Shown here: one piece after another, positions 16,025 through 25,711 of the stretch
Layout: the number at the start of each line of letters is the position of its first letter
Numbering within the stretch: position 1 is the stretch's first letter
Origin: SIG452 sp045656345
GTDB taxonomy: Bacteria; Bacillota; Clostridia; UMGS1840
Reading direction: 5' to 3'
Assembly: GCA_045656345.1 (NCBI GenBank)
Contig: JAZOQZ010000056.1
Span: forward strand, 1-33,237
DNA length: 33,237 nucleotides
Translations under genes and position numbers: made by a program
Notes under the pieces: model-generated
The model's input: only the letters and a program-made list of their open reading frames with translations
Told to the model about the DNA's origin: nothing
The model's database searches: none

Positions 16025-19000
16025 CTATTTGCACTCGTTATCGTTCAATATATTATTCCAAGTGTCCTCATAATTCAAGTCCGCTTGTTCAATCAGTTTG
16101 TTGATGCGTTCAACGCTGGCAGCAATTTCCGCTTTTTCTTTTTCAGTCAACTTTTCTTCGTGCAAACGTGCCAGATCACTTAAAATCTTTGGTATGTTGC
16201 TTTCGCCATTTCCTGTGTAGTTTTTCATTAAAGCCAACTTTTGTGCTGCCGCAGAAACATCTTTAATCACAGGGGATTGTGCCAGCAAGTTCAGTGTTAT
16301 TGCATCTTTGCGTGCCAACGCAGCGTTTCGCACCGCAACAAACACAACCTCACGTGGCAAATCACGTGGCGGATTTTGACGACCCAATGCGATTTCAACC
16401 GCCCAATCATAATTCGCCTTTACCAATGCAGCCGCATCTTCTGCTGCACGCTTGGACAAATGCGGATCATATTCGTTGCGAACGTCAACCAAAATGCCCT
16501 CTGCACTTGCCATATCACGGATCGTGCGGCTGGTCTTATGTTCTTTTTTGCCCTCTGACGTATAAATGCTTTTCGCAGGTTCGTCTGTGGTTGGTGCCAA
16601 CGCAGGTTGTTCCCCCTCTATGATATTGTTGATTTCTTCCGCTTGCTTTTCCGCAGTGCTTTCCATCTTCGCAGCACTTTCGGCTTTTTCCATCGCCTCT
16701 TTGCGTTCTGCTGCACGATTGCGTGTTGGTTCCATACGTGTGGTTTCCCCTGTCGGTACACCCTCTTCGTCCACCACATCAACCACCATACCATCTGCGA
16801 CATATTCGTTTTGTGCAAACCACGCATTGACCTCTGGTTTCAAGTCCGCAACCATATCAAAATAGCGTGTTGCCAAATCGTCATAAATATCAGCCAGACG
16901 TTTTGATAAACGATCATACACAGGTTGCAGCGAATCCGCACCACCTTTGCCACCGTCCATAACCCATTTTTCAAAACCACGTGCAAATTTTTCACTGGCA
17001 TCTTTATTCAAGAATCTATCTGATTCACGGATCCCCAATGCTTTTTCAACAGGTTTCCACCATTTCTTAAATGATTCTGGTGCATTTTCAGAACGGTATG
17101 CCTTAAACCAGTTGTTTAACCACATATACGACAATTCGTGCAGGATTGTTGATATATCAGAATCCTTGTTTAATATAATTTCTTGATAACGAGGATCATA
17201 CGCACCACGTTTTTTCTTGCTGGTTTTTCCGCTGATAATTTCCTGCAACGAATCTTGGAACGGTATATCAGACAAATCGTCTAAACCATCATAGACACGT
17301 GCGTTTTTAATATCTTCTTCCTCTTGGAATCTACGCACCATCGTCTGCTTAAAATCGTCATATTCCGCATCGGACATTTTTTCAATCGCAGATAATGGAA
17401 CGCCAGAAAAATACGCAAGTGCCTCGTCCTCTTTGCGTGAAAAACGTTCTAAAACATCTTGTCGCATACCAACACGTTTCATAACCTCTTCGCCAGATTC
17501 ACGCTTTTTTGGTTCAATGTATTTCCATTTAACCTTATTTTTAAGTGCTAAATCTACCAATGATGCACGTGCCATACGACGTGTATTATAACCCCACTCT
17601 TCACGCACAAATTCTCGCAGTTGTTCGTCCGTTGCAGATCTAATATTGTTTTCAATCTGCTTTGCAGTATAACCATCTGGGCGTTTTTTCTTACCAGTTT
17701 CAATCAAACGATCTTCTATTTTTTTGATACGCTGTGCAGTTTTGCCCTGTTCTTCTTTTGCGTGTGCGTATTGTTTTTCCCACTGTTCAATCTGTGCAGC
17801 ATCAAACTTTGCACGCAGTGCCTCTCTGCGTTTTCCAATTTCTTCGCCAACACGCACCTCTTCCTGTGCATATTCTTCCAGTGCCGCAATTTCCTGTTCA
17901 GCCGCCAAACGTTCTTCTTCCGCTAACTGTGCCGCAGTTTTTTCTGCTGCCGCCAAACGAACCGCCATCGCACGATGCCGCATTTCCCCAATACTTTCGC
18001 CAAGGGTCTGTGCCTCTAAATCCAAATCAACCGCACGACGTTCAGCAATACCACGTTCTTCTGGTTTCAAATCACGCACAACCAATTTATTGCCATCAGC
18101 AACCAATCTGGCGGTCAATGTGTCCATAATTGAAACACCATTTATAACAGATTCACGAAACGCCTCTGCTGCTGCAATAGTTGCCGCATCTTGAATATCT
18201 GCAATATCGTCCGCATCAAGATCATTTTCGCTTTCCAATCCCAATGCCGCAACACGTGCCTTGGTAAATTCTTTTACCAAGTTATCACGCACAATACCAC
18301 GATCATTATTTGTATCAACACGATTTGCAAATTCTTCCCAGCCGTCTTTAACAATGCCATCTTCAACATCGTCATTGAATTGTTTTGCATCGGAACTTGC
18401 CTCTTTACGCATCTCGTCCTCGTCCCGATCTGGTGTCTTGCGTTTTTTCGCCTGGAAAAACATTTCAGCCATTTCCCCATCGGCTTTCAAACGTGCGTTT
18501 TTATATGTTGCAGCACCCAACGCACCCTGCAATACGCCACCAATCGCAGCAGAAACAATGTAATTTTCCCAATTTGTTGGTGCCTCCGCATTATCTTTAA
18601 TCCACTCGCCTAAATCAGTAAGGTATGCCTGCGATCCCTCTTGTGCCGCACCCTCAATCGCCTCTTTTAAGAAATGCCCACCAGTACGTTTCAAGAAACG
18701 CCCCGAACCAAGACCCAACTTGCGTTCAATGCCAACCTGCACAGCAGCGTTCAAAAGGTCAATACCGATTTCCCCCCAGTTGCCCTCATAACCCTCAATG
18801 GAACCACCATTTTCTTTTGCGTATGCGATCATATTGTTGTATGTACCATCGCCCATAACCTCAATACCCATCTGTGCCAATGGTGCAAGACCGCCAGTCA
18901 TTAAACCTGTCGCAATCATTTCAAGCATAGATGCCGCACCCTGCGTAATTGCCGCAGTCAGCGTTTCCGCATCTGCTGCGTGTGTGTTTTGCATACTGAT

Positions 19001-19447
19001 ATTGTATGTTGCTGCCTCCAATGATTCATACGCACGATCACGCATTTCTTCGCCAATCGCACCGCCAGTCAATTTTGATGCAATTCCACCCAACGCAATT
19101 TGTGCTTTATCGCCAAGTGTCAGCAAACTCATACCAAATTGCTTTACAGAATCCGCAATAATCGTACCTGTATCAGACGTGAACTCTTCGTCATACGCTG
19201 CCGACTGCCCCATAAATTCTGGTGCCCACGCAATATTCTTGCGTTTTTCAATTTCTTCCGTAGTGGAAAAACCATCGCCAGATCTAAAATCTGGTGCAGA
19301 AATCATATTCTTGATTTTTGTTGATGCAAAACCTGCCGTTTCAGATATGCCAGTTTTCTGCATCGCATCATTTGCGGCAGCAGTTTCAACTGGCACAACA
19401 TTTTCTTGGGCTTTCTGTCCGTCTATAACAATCGCATCTTTATTCAT
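16025..19447 (-). CDS. Very large internal virion protein with degenerate peptidase-like motif
   Basis: 1140 residues, highly charged with long helical and coiled-coil segments (about 480-590 very rich in Ala/Glu/Arg). Gly/Ala-rich hydrophobic stretches occur at about 95-130 and 295-310. At 770-774 is HELSY, followed about 40 residues later by a region EKFARGFEKW; in polyvalent/ejected proteins this pattern is a metallopeptidase-like domain with HExxH then a conserved E-FA-FE helix. Here the second His is Tyr. The order of genes and size match T7-type core proteins that form the ejection channel. Confidence 0.65.
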   Translation of the reverse strand: MNKDAIVIDGQKAQENVVPVETAAANDAMQKTGISETAGFASTKIKNMISAPDFRSGDGFSTTEEIEKRKNIAWAPEFMGQSAAYDEEFTSDTGTIIADSVKQFGMSLLTLGDKAQIALGGIASKLTGGAIGEEMRDRAYESLEAATYNISMQNTHAADAETLTAAITQGAASMLEMIATGLMTGGLAPLAQMGIEVMGDGTYNNMIAYAKENGGSIEGYEGNWGEIGIDLLNAAVQVGIERKLGLGSGRFLKRTGGHFLKEAIEGAAQEGSQAYLTDLGEWIKDNAEAPTNWENYIVSAAIGGVLQGALGAATYKNARLKADGEMAEMFFQAKKRKTPDRDEDEMRKEASSDAKQFNDDVEDGIVKDGWEEFANRVDTNNDRGIVRDNLVKEFTKARVAALGLESENDLDADDIADIQDAATIAAAEAFRESVINGVSIMDTLTARLVADGNKLVVRDLKPEERGIAERRAVDLDLEAQTLGESIGEMRHRAMAVRLAAAEKTAAQLAEEERLAAEQEIAALEEYAQEEVRVGEEIGKRREALRAKFDAAQIEQWEKQYAHAKEEQGKTAQRIKKIEDRLIETGKKKRPDGYTAKQIENNIRSATDEQLREFVREEWGYNTRRMARASLVDLALKNKVKWKYIEPKKRESGEEVMKRVGMRQDVLERFSRKEDEALAYFSGVPLSAIEKMSDAEYDDFKQTMVRRFQEEEDIKNARVYDGLDDLSDIPFQDSLQEIISGKTSKKKRGAYDPRYQEIILNKDSDISTILHELSYMWLNNWFKAYRSENAPESFKKWWKPVEKALGIRESDRFLNKDASEKFARGFEKWVMDGGKGGADSLQPVYDRLSKRLADIYDDLATRYFDMVADLKPEVNAWFAQNEYVADGMVVDVVDEEGVPTGETTRMEPTRNRAAERKEAMEKAESAAKMESTAEKQAEEINNIIEGEQPALAPTTDEPAKSIYTSEGKKEHKTSRTIRDMASAEGILVDVRNEYDPHLSKRAAEDAAALVKANYDWAVEIALGRQNPPRDLPREVVFVAVRNAALARKDAITLNLLAQSPVIKDVSAAAQKLALMKNYTGNGESNIPKILSDLARLHEEKLTEKEKAEIAASVERINKLIEQADLNYEDTWNNILNDNECK

Positions 19448-21641
19448 TATCTTCCCCCATTGGTTTTGCTATATCTTCACGTTTTACACTTGATCCTGCA
19501 ACATTTGTGGCGTTTCCACCAACCATTTTTTGCTTATCAAATAAACGATGTAAATCACGATTTGTATTCAACACACCGTGATCAAACCACAGCGGACGAC
19601 CAATGGAATCACGACCTTTATATTCATAAACAACACCGTCAATTTCTTGGAACGCAGGCAAATGCTTTTCCAACTTATCGTCCAACGCACGCAAATCAAC
19701 AACGTGTCTTGAACGATAATAATCGTCAATCGCTTTGCTAAATATTTCCTGCTTACGCAACATAACCTCTTCACGTGTTGCACCACTAACCATCATATTT
19801 ACGGCTTGCGTTTGGTAATCGGCTTGTGCTCGTGCCATCGCTTTTTCAAATGTGCTGCCTTTATCACGTTCATAATACGCAGTACCGCCTTTTTTACCAG
19901 CGACATCTGGCACCATACCACGTTCGTCAGATAAACGAACCGCACCACTGATGCCACCGCCTTGACGTGCATCGTCTAATGGCAGATCAGATGCCTCAAA
20001 TTCACGAACGCCACGTGCACCACCCTTGCGATAAATACCAACATCGCCAGATTCTAACAATTCACGTGCCATCTGCACCTGTGCATTATCAGACAACAGC
20101 ATCTGTCCAACAAAATCCGCATAGTGTCTGCGTTCGCTTTCCGTCAATGGTGCAGCAGACATTTTGTACAGGAACGACATAGCCGCTTTTTCAAAATCAA
20201 CTGGATCGCCTGTATCTGTTTCTGTTGGCATATACATCAGTTCACGCAAACCTGCGTTGACCTGTGCTTTTGTGTCATACGAACTGCGTGTTATATTGCT
20301 AACTTTTGACATCTGATCCCGATAACCACGATAATCAGATGCAAACTGTTCCCAGAATCCTTTTGGTTTTTCCCCACCGACATAGGACATTTCTTCAACC
20401 GCACTATAACTGCCGTCTTTGTTTTTCTTGACCTTTGTCATTTGTGCACTTTGCTTTTCTTTGCTAGCAAGAAAATCCAAATCCATCTGGAACGCAGGAT
20501 CATACGGATTCATAATCGCATTTGCGGTGCGTTGTTTTTGTGCATTAAAAGCAGCCAAACGATCTTTCAAATTGCGTTCGCCTAAATTTTTACGTGCCAA
20601 CGGTTCAACCGTCTGCAATAACGCTTTACGCAAATCTTCTTTTGCAACCTCGTCAAAATCCTTGCCGTCAATTTCATTATCTTCCGCAAGTTCAGAGATC
20701 TTTTCGTCTATCTTTTCAATCTGTTTGCGTATGTTTTTCGCACGACCACTATCTTCACTTATATCAGCCGCCTCGTTCAGCAAACGTGTTTTTTCATTTT
20801 CCCACTGCCGCAACTGTGATGTGCGTGCCAAATCCACGTGTCCTTGCACATATTCTTCTGGCATCACACGATCAAACGCCTCTTGGTTGTTTAACGCATA
20901 ATCCATATTTTGACGTACAGCAAGATTTTCAGAGGACAACGCATTTATGATATGGTTTTGAACGGCACCCTCATAGATTGCCAATTTCATTTGTTCACGT
21001 TGTTCTGGTGTACCGCCTTTTGCCAATGCCTTTTCCAATGTTGGGGAAATTTCACTCGTCAGTTTTTTGAAATCTTCGCCAAACCCTGCACCGCCCAACT
21101 GTCCAGATTGTTTGATATATTCCGCACCAATCCCCTGTGCAGATTCCGCATAGCGTTTCGCTGCATCTTTTTGTGCCTGCGTTGCTGCTTTGCGTTCAGC
21201 GTTTTGACGTGCAATTTTTGTTTTTGTTGCAAAAACTTGGTTCGCAGAAATAGTGTCGTTGATAAAATCGTCCATACCCTTGTCATAGATAGACGTTGCA
21301 GAATCATACTTATAATCGCCACGTTTGCTGGTAAAATGCACCGCCAGTTCTTGTTTCAACTTTTCTTCATTTTCTGGCAATATAATATCTTCGCCATACT
21401 TATTTTGATATTCCAACACTTTGGCACTTGCCTCTGTGGAGGCACGACCCAAATCGGCTTTTGCCTGTTCACGATATGGGCGTGAAACAGTGTCCGCAAT
21501 ATTCAGACCACTCTGGATCATACTGGACGTAGCACCCAAAACATCTTGTACATCGCCAATCGCAGCCGCAGTATTTTGCAGTTCAATAGCGGCTTTCTTG
21601 TCCGCAACATATTGTCTGGTTTTATCACGCAAATGTTCCAT
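19440..21641 (-). CDS. Internal virion protein
   Basis: 733 residues, charged and strongly helical, with coiled-coil-prone Ala/Glu/Lys stretches (about 130-165 and 270-325). No membrane segment. Lies between a small and a very large internal protein, the usual order of the T7-type core stack (small, medium, large). Overlaps the downstream gene by 8 bp; GGGGGT serves as ribosome-binding site. Confidence 0.65.
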   Translation of the reverse strand: MEHLRDKTRQYVADKKAAIELQNTAAAIGDVQDVLGATSSMIQSGLNIADTVSRPYREQAKADLGRASTEASAKVLEYQNKYGEDIILPENEEKLKQELAVHFTSKRGDYKYDSATSIYDKGMDDFINDTISANQVFATKTKIARQNAERKAATQAQKDAAKRYAESAQGIGAEYIKQSGQLGGAGFGEDFKKLTSEISPTLEKALAKGGTPEQREQMKLAIYEGAVQNHIINALSSENLAVRQNMDYALNNQEAFDRVMPEEYVQGHVDLARTSQLRQWENEKTRLLNEAADISEDSGRAKNIRKQIEKIDEKISELAEDNEIDGKDFDEVAKEDLRKALLQTVEPLARKNLGERNLKDRLAAFNAQKQRTANAIMNPYDPAFQMDLDFLASKEKQSAQMTKVKKNKDGSYSAVEEMSYVGGEKPKGFWEQFASDYRGYRDQMSKVSNITRSSYDTKAQVNAGLRELMYMPTETDTGDPVDFEKAAMSFLYKMSAAPLTESERRHYADFVGQMLLSDNAQVQMARELLESGDVGIYRKGGARGVREFEASDLPLDDARQGGGISGAVRLSDERGMVPDVAGKKGGTAYYERDKGSTFEKAMARAQADYQTQAVNMMVSGATREEVMLRKQEIFSKAIDDYYRSRHVVDLRALDDKLEKHLPAFQEIDGVVYEYKGRDSIGRPLWFDHGVLNTNRDLHRLFDKQKMVGGNATNVAGSSVKREDIAKPMGEDNE

Positions 21642-21653
21642 ACCAACCCCCTG

Positions 21654-22052
21654 TTAGAATATTCCCAAGAAACGACGTTCAGCCGCTTTTTCATAATTGC
21701 CAATTTGAACGTCATACATTTCAGATTGAAAGTCAATTTCACGCTGCAATACATTTTGGTTGCTAACCATTGACCCACGCTGACTTGTACCGAATCCTGT
21801 GGTGGTTCCGCTAAACCAAGCAGACATCATATCAGACCAACCTTGATCTTTTTTGCGTTGTTCCAGCACCCCGATATTATATCGTTTTTCTTTTTTTAAC
21901 GCATCTGCGGCAGCACGTGCCTCTTCTGCGGCAGCACTAGCACCCATATAACTTTGAATTAAACCAAGTCCCTGCGACAAAATGTTCATACTTGAAGAAG
22001 CAACACTCAATCTGTCGCCCCAAGACATACCTGCACCTGCACCATCAGCCAT
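21654..22052 (-). CDS. Small internal virion protein
   Basis: 132 residues. The N-terminus is Gly/Ser/Met-rich, with an Ala-rich helix (about 33-60) and a basic segment; the C-terminal half is helical with Gln/Asn. Size and place directly after tail tube B match the small internal virion protein of podoviruses (T7 gp14 position). Starts on the previous stop (TAATG). Confidence 0.6.
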   Translation of the reverse strand: MADGAGAGMSWGDRLSVASSSMNILSQGLGLIQSYMGASAAAEEARAAADALKKEKRYNIGVLEQRKKDQGWSDMMSAWFSGTTTGFGTSQRGSMVSNQNVLQREIDFQSEMYDVQIGNYEKAAERRFLGIF

Positions 22053-25000
22053 TAGTTTGCCCCCCTATCAGATATATTGCCATCGTTTTCAATCGCCAAG
22101 ATTGTGAACGGCAGCCCCTCGTCTGTCATAAAGATCAGTTTCTTTTCATATTCTGGCGTGTCTGATATATTCACAATCAACGTTCCATTTTTCATTAAAA
22201 TGTTAGAACCAAAGAATTGTGTGCCGCTGATCTTTATTACCTCCGTCATTTTATCAAGACGTGATCCAACTTTCAATGCCAAAGTGTCAATAACATTTAC
22301 TGCCACAGCACCCCATTGTTTCTGTCGCAAATATGCACGATTATCTTCAACAACACCAATCTTGCGATATGGTATTCCGTATTGAATATCATACATAGGT
22401 TCGTCAAATTCAACCACGCCATTTTTTGCTTTGAACGTACCTTTGTACACACCATTGTCTTGGATCTGCACAGTTTCATACGGTACGTTGATGCTTTCAA
22501 TCGGCAACTGGATTTTATTGAATACCTGTGAATCCAAACCTTTCACATCTTCAACCAGATATTGCCCACCCTCAACAACAACAGTTTCTATACGTGTATG
22601 CGTTTCAGATGTTGTTTTGTTAGAATTTGATGCGTAAGAATACGTTTTTCCATTGTATGTTATTGACGTACCCCCAACAGCAACAGTACCAATCTGCACA
22701 AGGTTTTCATTGTACACTGGATCCCCTGCAACAGGGTTTCTGCTTTCTGTCCACAAAGCACTTTTAGAAACAGACGTAATTGTTGCACACGCAACCATAC
22801 CACGACCTGCCTCATAATACATACTATCGCCTACGTTTGGCGGGTATCTATACGAACTTGTCCAACGCAGTGTGGTGCCTTGTTTCCACGCTGTACCATA
22901 AGACGGAAAAGCAACATCGCCATCAGATCCTGCCGCACGTTCCCAATAACCGCTTTCAGAACGACCAGAAATAGGGGAAACGTTTATACCAGCAACATTT
23001 TCCCAGGCATACCAAGTTTTTTCCACAACAACAGTAATTTCTTTTTCAATGGTCTGTTGTTCCGTATACGCCTCTAAAATCTTCAAATCAACATAATCAC
23101 GTATGCCGTTCCCATAGTAAAAACGCACATATTTGCCAATATACGGTTCCAAGTCAATCGGATTATCAGAAACAGTCAATGGTTGCACAGTATTTGCATC
23201 TGTATCAAACGACCACAATGTTTCCTGTTCATTTGAGAATTTACGCCACGCATCAAAGAACGGTGTCTTTTTCAGATTTTCCTGTGTTGCCAAGTTGCGT
23301 TCCCACGCAGTTTGTTCAAACGCATTTGTGCGTTCCATAAATTCCGCTTGGTGTACCTTTTCAACACCCCAGTTTTCGTTGCGATTTACAACAAAGAAAC
23401 ACTCTTCATTGTCGTTCACTTTCAGCACAACCGCATCATAGATAAACCCACCGACATCAAATGGCAAGAATCCAGATTCACGACCATCATACAGCATAGA
23501 AAACGCAGTACCATCGTCCAAAATACCAATGATATTGTTGTTGCGTGAATCCACATAATGAATTTCATTTATGCGATTTTTCAGCACCTCTTGCCAATAC
23601 AACGAAACGTCTGGTGCGACAAACTGCTGCAAGTGATTATCAAATGAAAATGCGTGGATTTTTCTGCGATCATAACCAACATAGAACATTATGTTGTCTT
23701 TCATTGTTGGTGTGATGCCTGCCGCACGTTCCGAACAACGCAGCGTAAAACTTGGCGTGGACGTACCGTTTTCCAAGAACGCAATACCATCTGGGGACTG
23801 TGCGTACAAAATAGTGAATCCACCCCACAAATCTGTGATACGTTCAGAAAACTGATTACAATCTGATGCAACTGGATCTGCGGGACCCGCATTGTCTGTG
23901 AGAACAGTAAAATCAGAATACGCCTGCATATCTGTGCCTGCAAAGCGTGAACCACGAACACGTGTTGGGAACGCAGCAAATCCACCATAATACAAACGAC
24001 CTTGGAAGAAACGAACGCAAGATGGCACACCATCTGTGGTTATAAAATCATAGGACTTTTCTTGGAACGTTGGTGTTGCCCCTGCCAATGAAAACACATA
24101 CGGTTTATGCACACCATCGCAGATATACAATTCGTTGTAATTCTGCGAGTACTTTAACCGTTTCAACTGTTCTTCGTCATAAGGGGAAGAAAGCGACTGA
24201 TATGCAGTGATTTTATCTTCCTGCACGCCACCTGTGAATAAAGCAATAAACGGTGCGTTATTCGTTGCCTGTGAACGATCCCACGTGATAACAACACGCC
24301 AGTATTCGTGTTTGTCAGTCAAACTTGCAACAAAATTCAATACAGGAACAGGACGTTCGCCAGATGGTGTATTGAATCTTTTGTTGGCAAATGATGCAGG
24401 TGCTGCCAAACGCAACGTTGTCCAATCTTCGCCATTGTCGGAATATTGTAAAACCGCATCTTTAATCCAGTTGCGTGTTTGGTTCAAATGTTCAGCAGAA
24501 TAATTGCCGTCAGCCCATATCAACGCAATAGATATTTTTGACAACGCTTTTTTAGCAGTAAAACGCATATTGAAATTCGTTGTTGGGTATTTCTGCGTTG
24601 GAATATACAAACGATTGTTTGTATAATCACTCAACAATTCATAACTGGTTTTAGTCCACCATTTATACGCAATCGCTGTATCGCCAGAAATATCGCCATT
24701 TATAGAAACGGTCTGTTCTGCTGGATTGGTGTTGCTGGTATTACTCCACACAACATTTTCTGTTGTGGACATTTGAAACGGCACCATATTCCCATCTGCA
24801 TCAAAATCATACAGATCCAACGCACCTGCGGAAAAAACCAGTGCTATATCGTGCTGTTCCCTGCGGAAAGGCACAATAACCGACTGCCCGCCCAACGACA
24901 ATTTATGTTCAGTTCCAGGGCGTGTTTTTGCCTCCCCCTGGTGCGAAGAAAACAAATTGCGAGCATAAAGCATACCAGATGCCTGGATCGCATTTTCTTG

Positions 25001-25069
25001 ACTAGAAAATTCACGATCATACTGCCCCGAAGAAAACTTACGTCGTGAAAATTTGTGGGAATACGCCAT
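22052..25069 (-). CDS. Tail tubular protein B (nozzle)
   Basis: 1005 residues, larger than T7 gp12 (about 790). The beginning, with RRKFSSGQYDREFSSQENA and NLFSSHQGEAKTRPGTEH, is the typical opening of podovirus tail nozzle proteins, followed by a beta-rich body. Residues about 650-830 contain an extra Tyr/Ser/Thr-rich beta region that may be an inserted decoration domain. It forms the tail nozzle through which DNA and ejection proteins pass. GAGGTAATAA precedes the ATG. Confidence 0.8.
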   Translation of the reverse strand: MAYSHKFSRRKFSSGQYDREFSSQENAIQASGMLYARNLFSSHQGEAKTRPGTEHKLSLGGQSVIVPFRREQHDIALVFSAGALDLYDFDADGNMVPFQMSTTENVVWSNTSNTNPAEQTVSINGDISGDTAIAYKWWTKTSYELLSDYTNNRLYIPTQKYPTTNFNMRFTAKKALSKISIALIWADGNYSAEHLNQTRNWIKDAVLQYSDNGEDWTTLRLAAPASFANKRFNTPSGERPVPVLNFVASLTDKHEYWRVVITWDRSQATNNAPFIALFTGGVQEDKITAYQSLSSPYDEEQLKRLKYSQNYNELYICDGVHKPYVFSLAGATPTFQEKSYDFITTDGVPSCVRFFQGRLYYGGFAAFPTRVRGSRFAGTDMQAYSDFTVLTDNAGPADPVASDCNQFSERITDLWGGFTILYAQSPDGIAFLENGTSTPSFTLRCSERAAGITPTMKDNIMFYVGYDRRKIHAFSFDNHLQQFVAPDVSLYWQEVLKNRINEIHYVDSRNNNIIGILDDGTAFSMLYDGRESGFLPFDVGGFIYDAVVLKVNDNEECFFVVNRNENWGVEKVHQAEFMERTNAFEQTAWERNLATQENLKKTPFFDAWRKFSNEQETLWSFDTDANTVQPLTVSDNPIDLEPYIGKYVRFYYGNGIRDYVDLKILEAYTEQQTIEKEITVVVEKTWYAWENVAGINVSPISGRSESGYWERAAGSDGDVAFPSYGTAWKQGTTLRWTSSYRYPPNVGDSMYYEAGRGMVACATITSVSKSALWTESRNPVAGDPVYNENLVQIGTVAVGGTSITYNGKTYSYASNSNKTTSETHTRIETVVVEGGQYLVEDVKGLDSQVFNKIQLPIESINVPYETVQIQDNGVYKGTFKAKNGVVEFDEPMYDIQYGIPYRKIGVVEDNRAYLRQKQWGAVAVNVIDTLALKVGSRLDKMTEVIKISGTQFFGSNILMKNGTLIVNISDTPEYEKKLIFMTDEGLPFTILAIENDGNISDRGAN

Positions 25070-25072
25070 TTA

Positions 25073-25651
25073 TTACCTCACTGGGAAATGCCATTTTTTC
25101 TTGTAAATACCCTTGAATCTGCGTTTCAAGCGAACACGCTGTGCGTTCAAACCGCCAACCTCACGTCTTGCGGCATCACGCAAACTGATCGCTGTGTTTA
25201 ACTTGCCAACATCGTTCAAGTACACAACCAATTCGCACGCCAATTCGTATGGGAACAAATATAAAAATTCTGGTGTCCAATACCCTGTTTCTTCCACCAA
25301 GTGAATATATTTGATTTTTATCGTGTCCCCAAACAAACCAAAATCACACTTGATTAAACCGCCCTCTTCGTGAATATCGTCCCCGCAAATTTCATTTACG
25401 GAAAACACACGCAAACAATCCGCTGGGATTCTAAATTCCCCATCTGCGGTTTTTGTGATCGTTGTTTCTTTAATGGCAAACATCGGCATATGCGTTGCCA
25501 AAACCTTTTTCAAGGTTGGCATAAAATGCCGTTTACATCTTTTTTCCCAAGGATTATCTGGGGACGGATCTTCAATATTACAAACATCAGCATCAACGCC
25601 AATATACGCCAATGCCGTCATACACAATTCAACATACGTTTGATTATACAT
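25073..25651 (-). CDS. Tail tubular protein A (adaptor)
   Basis: 192 residues from the ATG at 25651, which has GAGAGGTG 4 bases upstream; the longer frame from 25678 would start inside the intergenic hairpin. Size and order (directly before tail tube B) match T7 gp11-type adaptors that join the portal to the nozzle. The middle (about 64-130) is beta-rich with Asp/Glu clusters, and the C-terminus is strongly basic and helical, as in this family. Confidence 0.75.
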   Translation of the reverse strand: MYNQTYVELCMTALAYIGVDADVCNIEDPSPDNPWEKRCKRHFMPTLKKVLATHMPMFAIKETTITKTADGEFRIPADCLRVFSVNEICGDDIHEEGGLIKCDFGLFGDTIKIKYIHLVEETGYWTPEFLYLFPYELACELVVYLNDVGKLNTAISLRDAARREVGGLNAQRVRLKRRFKGIYKKKWHFPVR

Positions 25652-25669
25652 CGGCACCTCTCTCAACCC

Positions 25670-25701
25670 ATTACCCAAGGGGCAAACGCCCCAAGGGTAA
25701 T
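25670..25701 (-). terminator. Long hairpin between capsid and tail genes without U-tract
   Basis: ATTACCC (25670-25676) pairs with GGGTAAT (25695-25701), and GGGGC (25679-25683) with GCCCC (25688-25692), separated by a symmetric AA/AA internal loop and closed by AAAC. On the minus strand no T-run follows. It may be a partial terminator, an RNase III-type processing site or an mRNA 3' stabiliser that raises capsid mRNA over tail mRNA. Confidence 0.7.
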
Positions 25702-25711
25702 AGGTCTGGCA

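Noticed and set aside
17621..18194. Plus-strand frames opposite the internal virion genes
   Set aside because: Long open frames on the plus strand between 13.6 and 25 kb are shadows of the minus-strand genes: no ribosome-binding sites, and Phe/Cys/Ser-rich or Pro/His/Gln-rich products.
25652..25678. Longer start of tail tube A at 25678
   Set aside because: It would begin within the intergenic hairpin; the ATG at 25651 has GAGAGGTG upstream.
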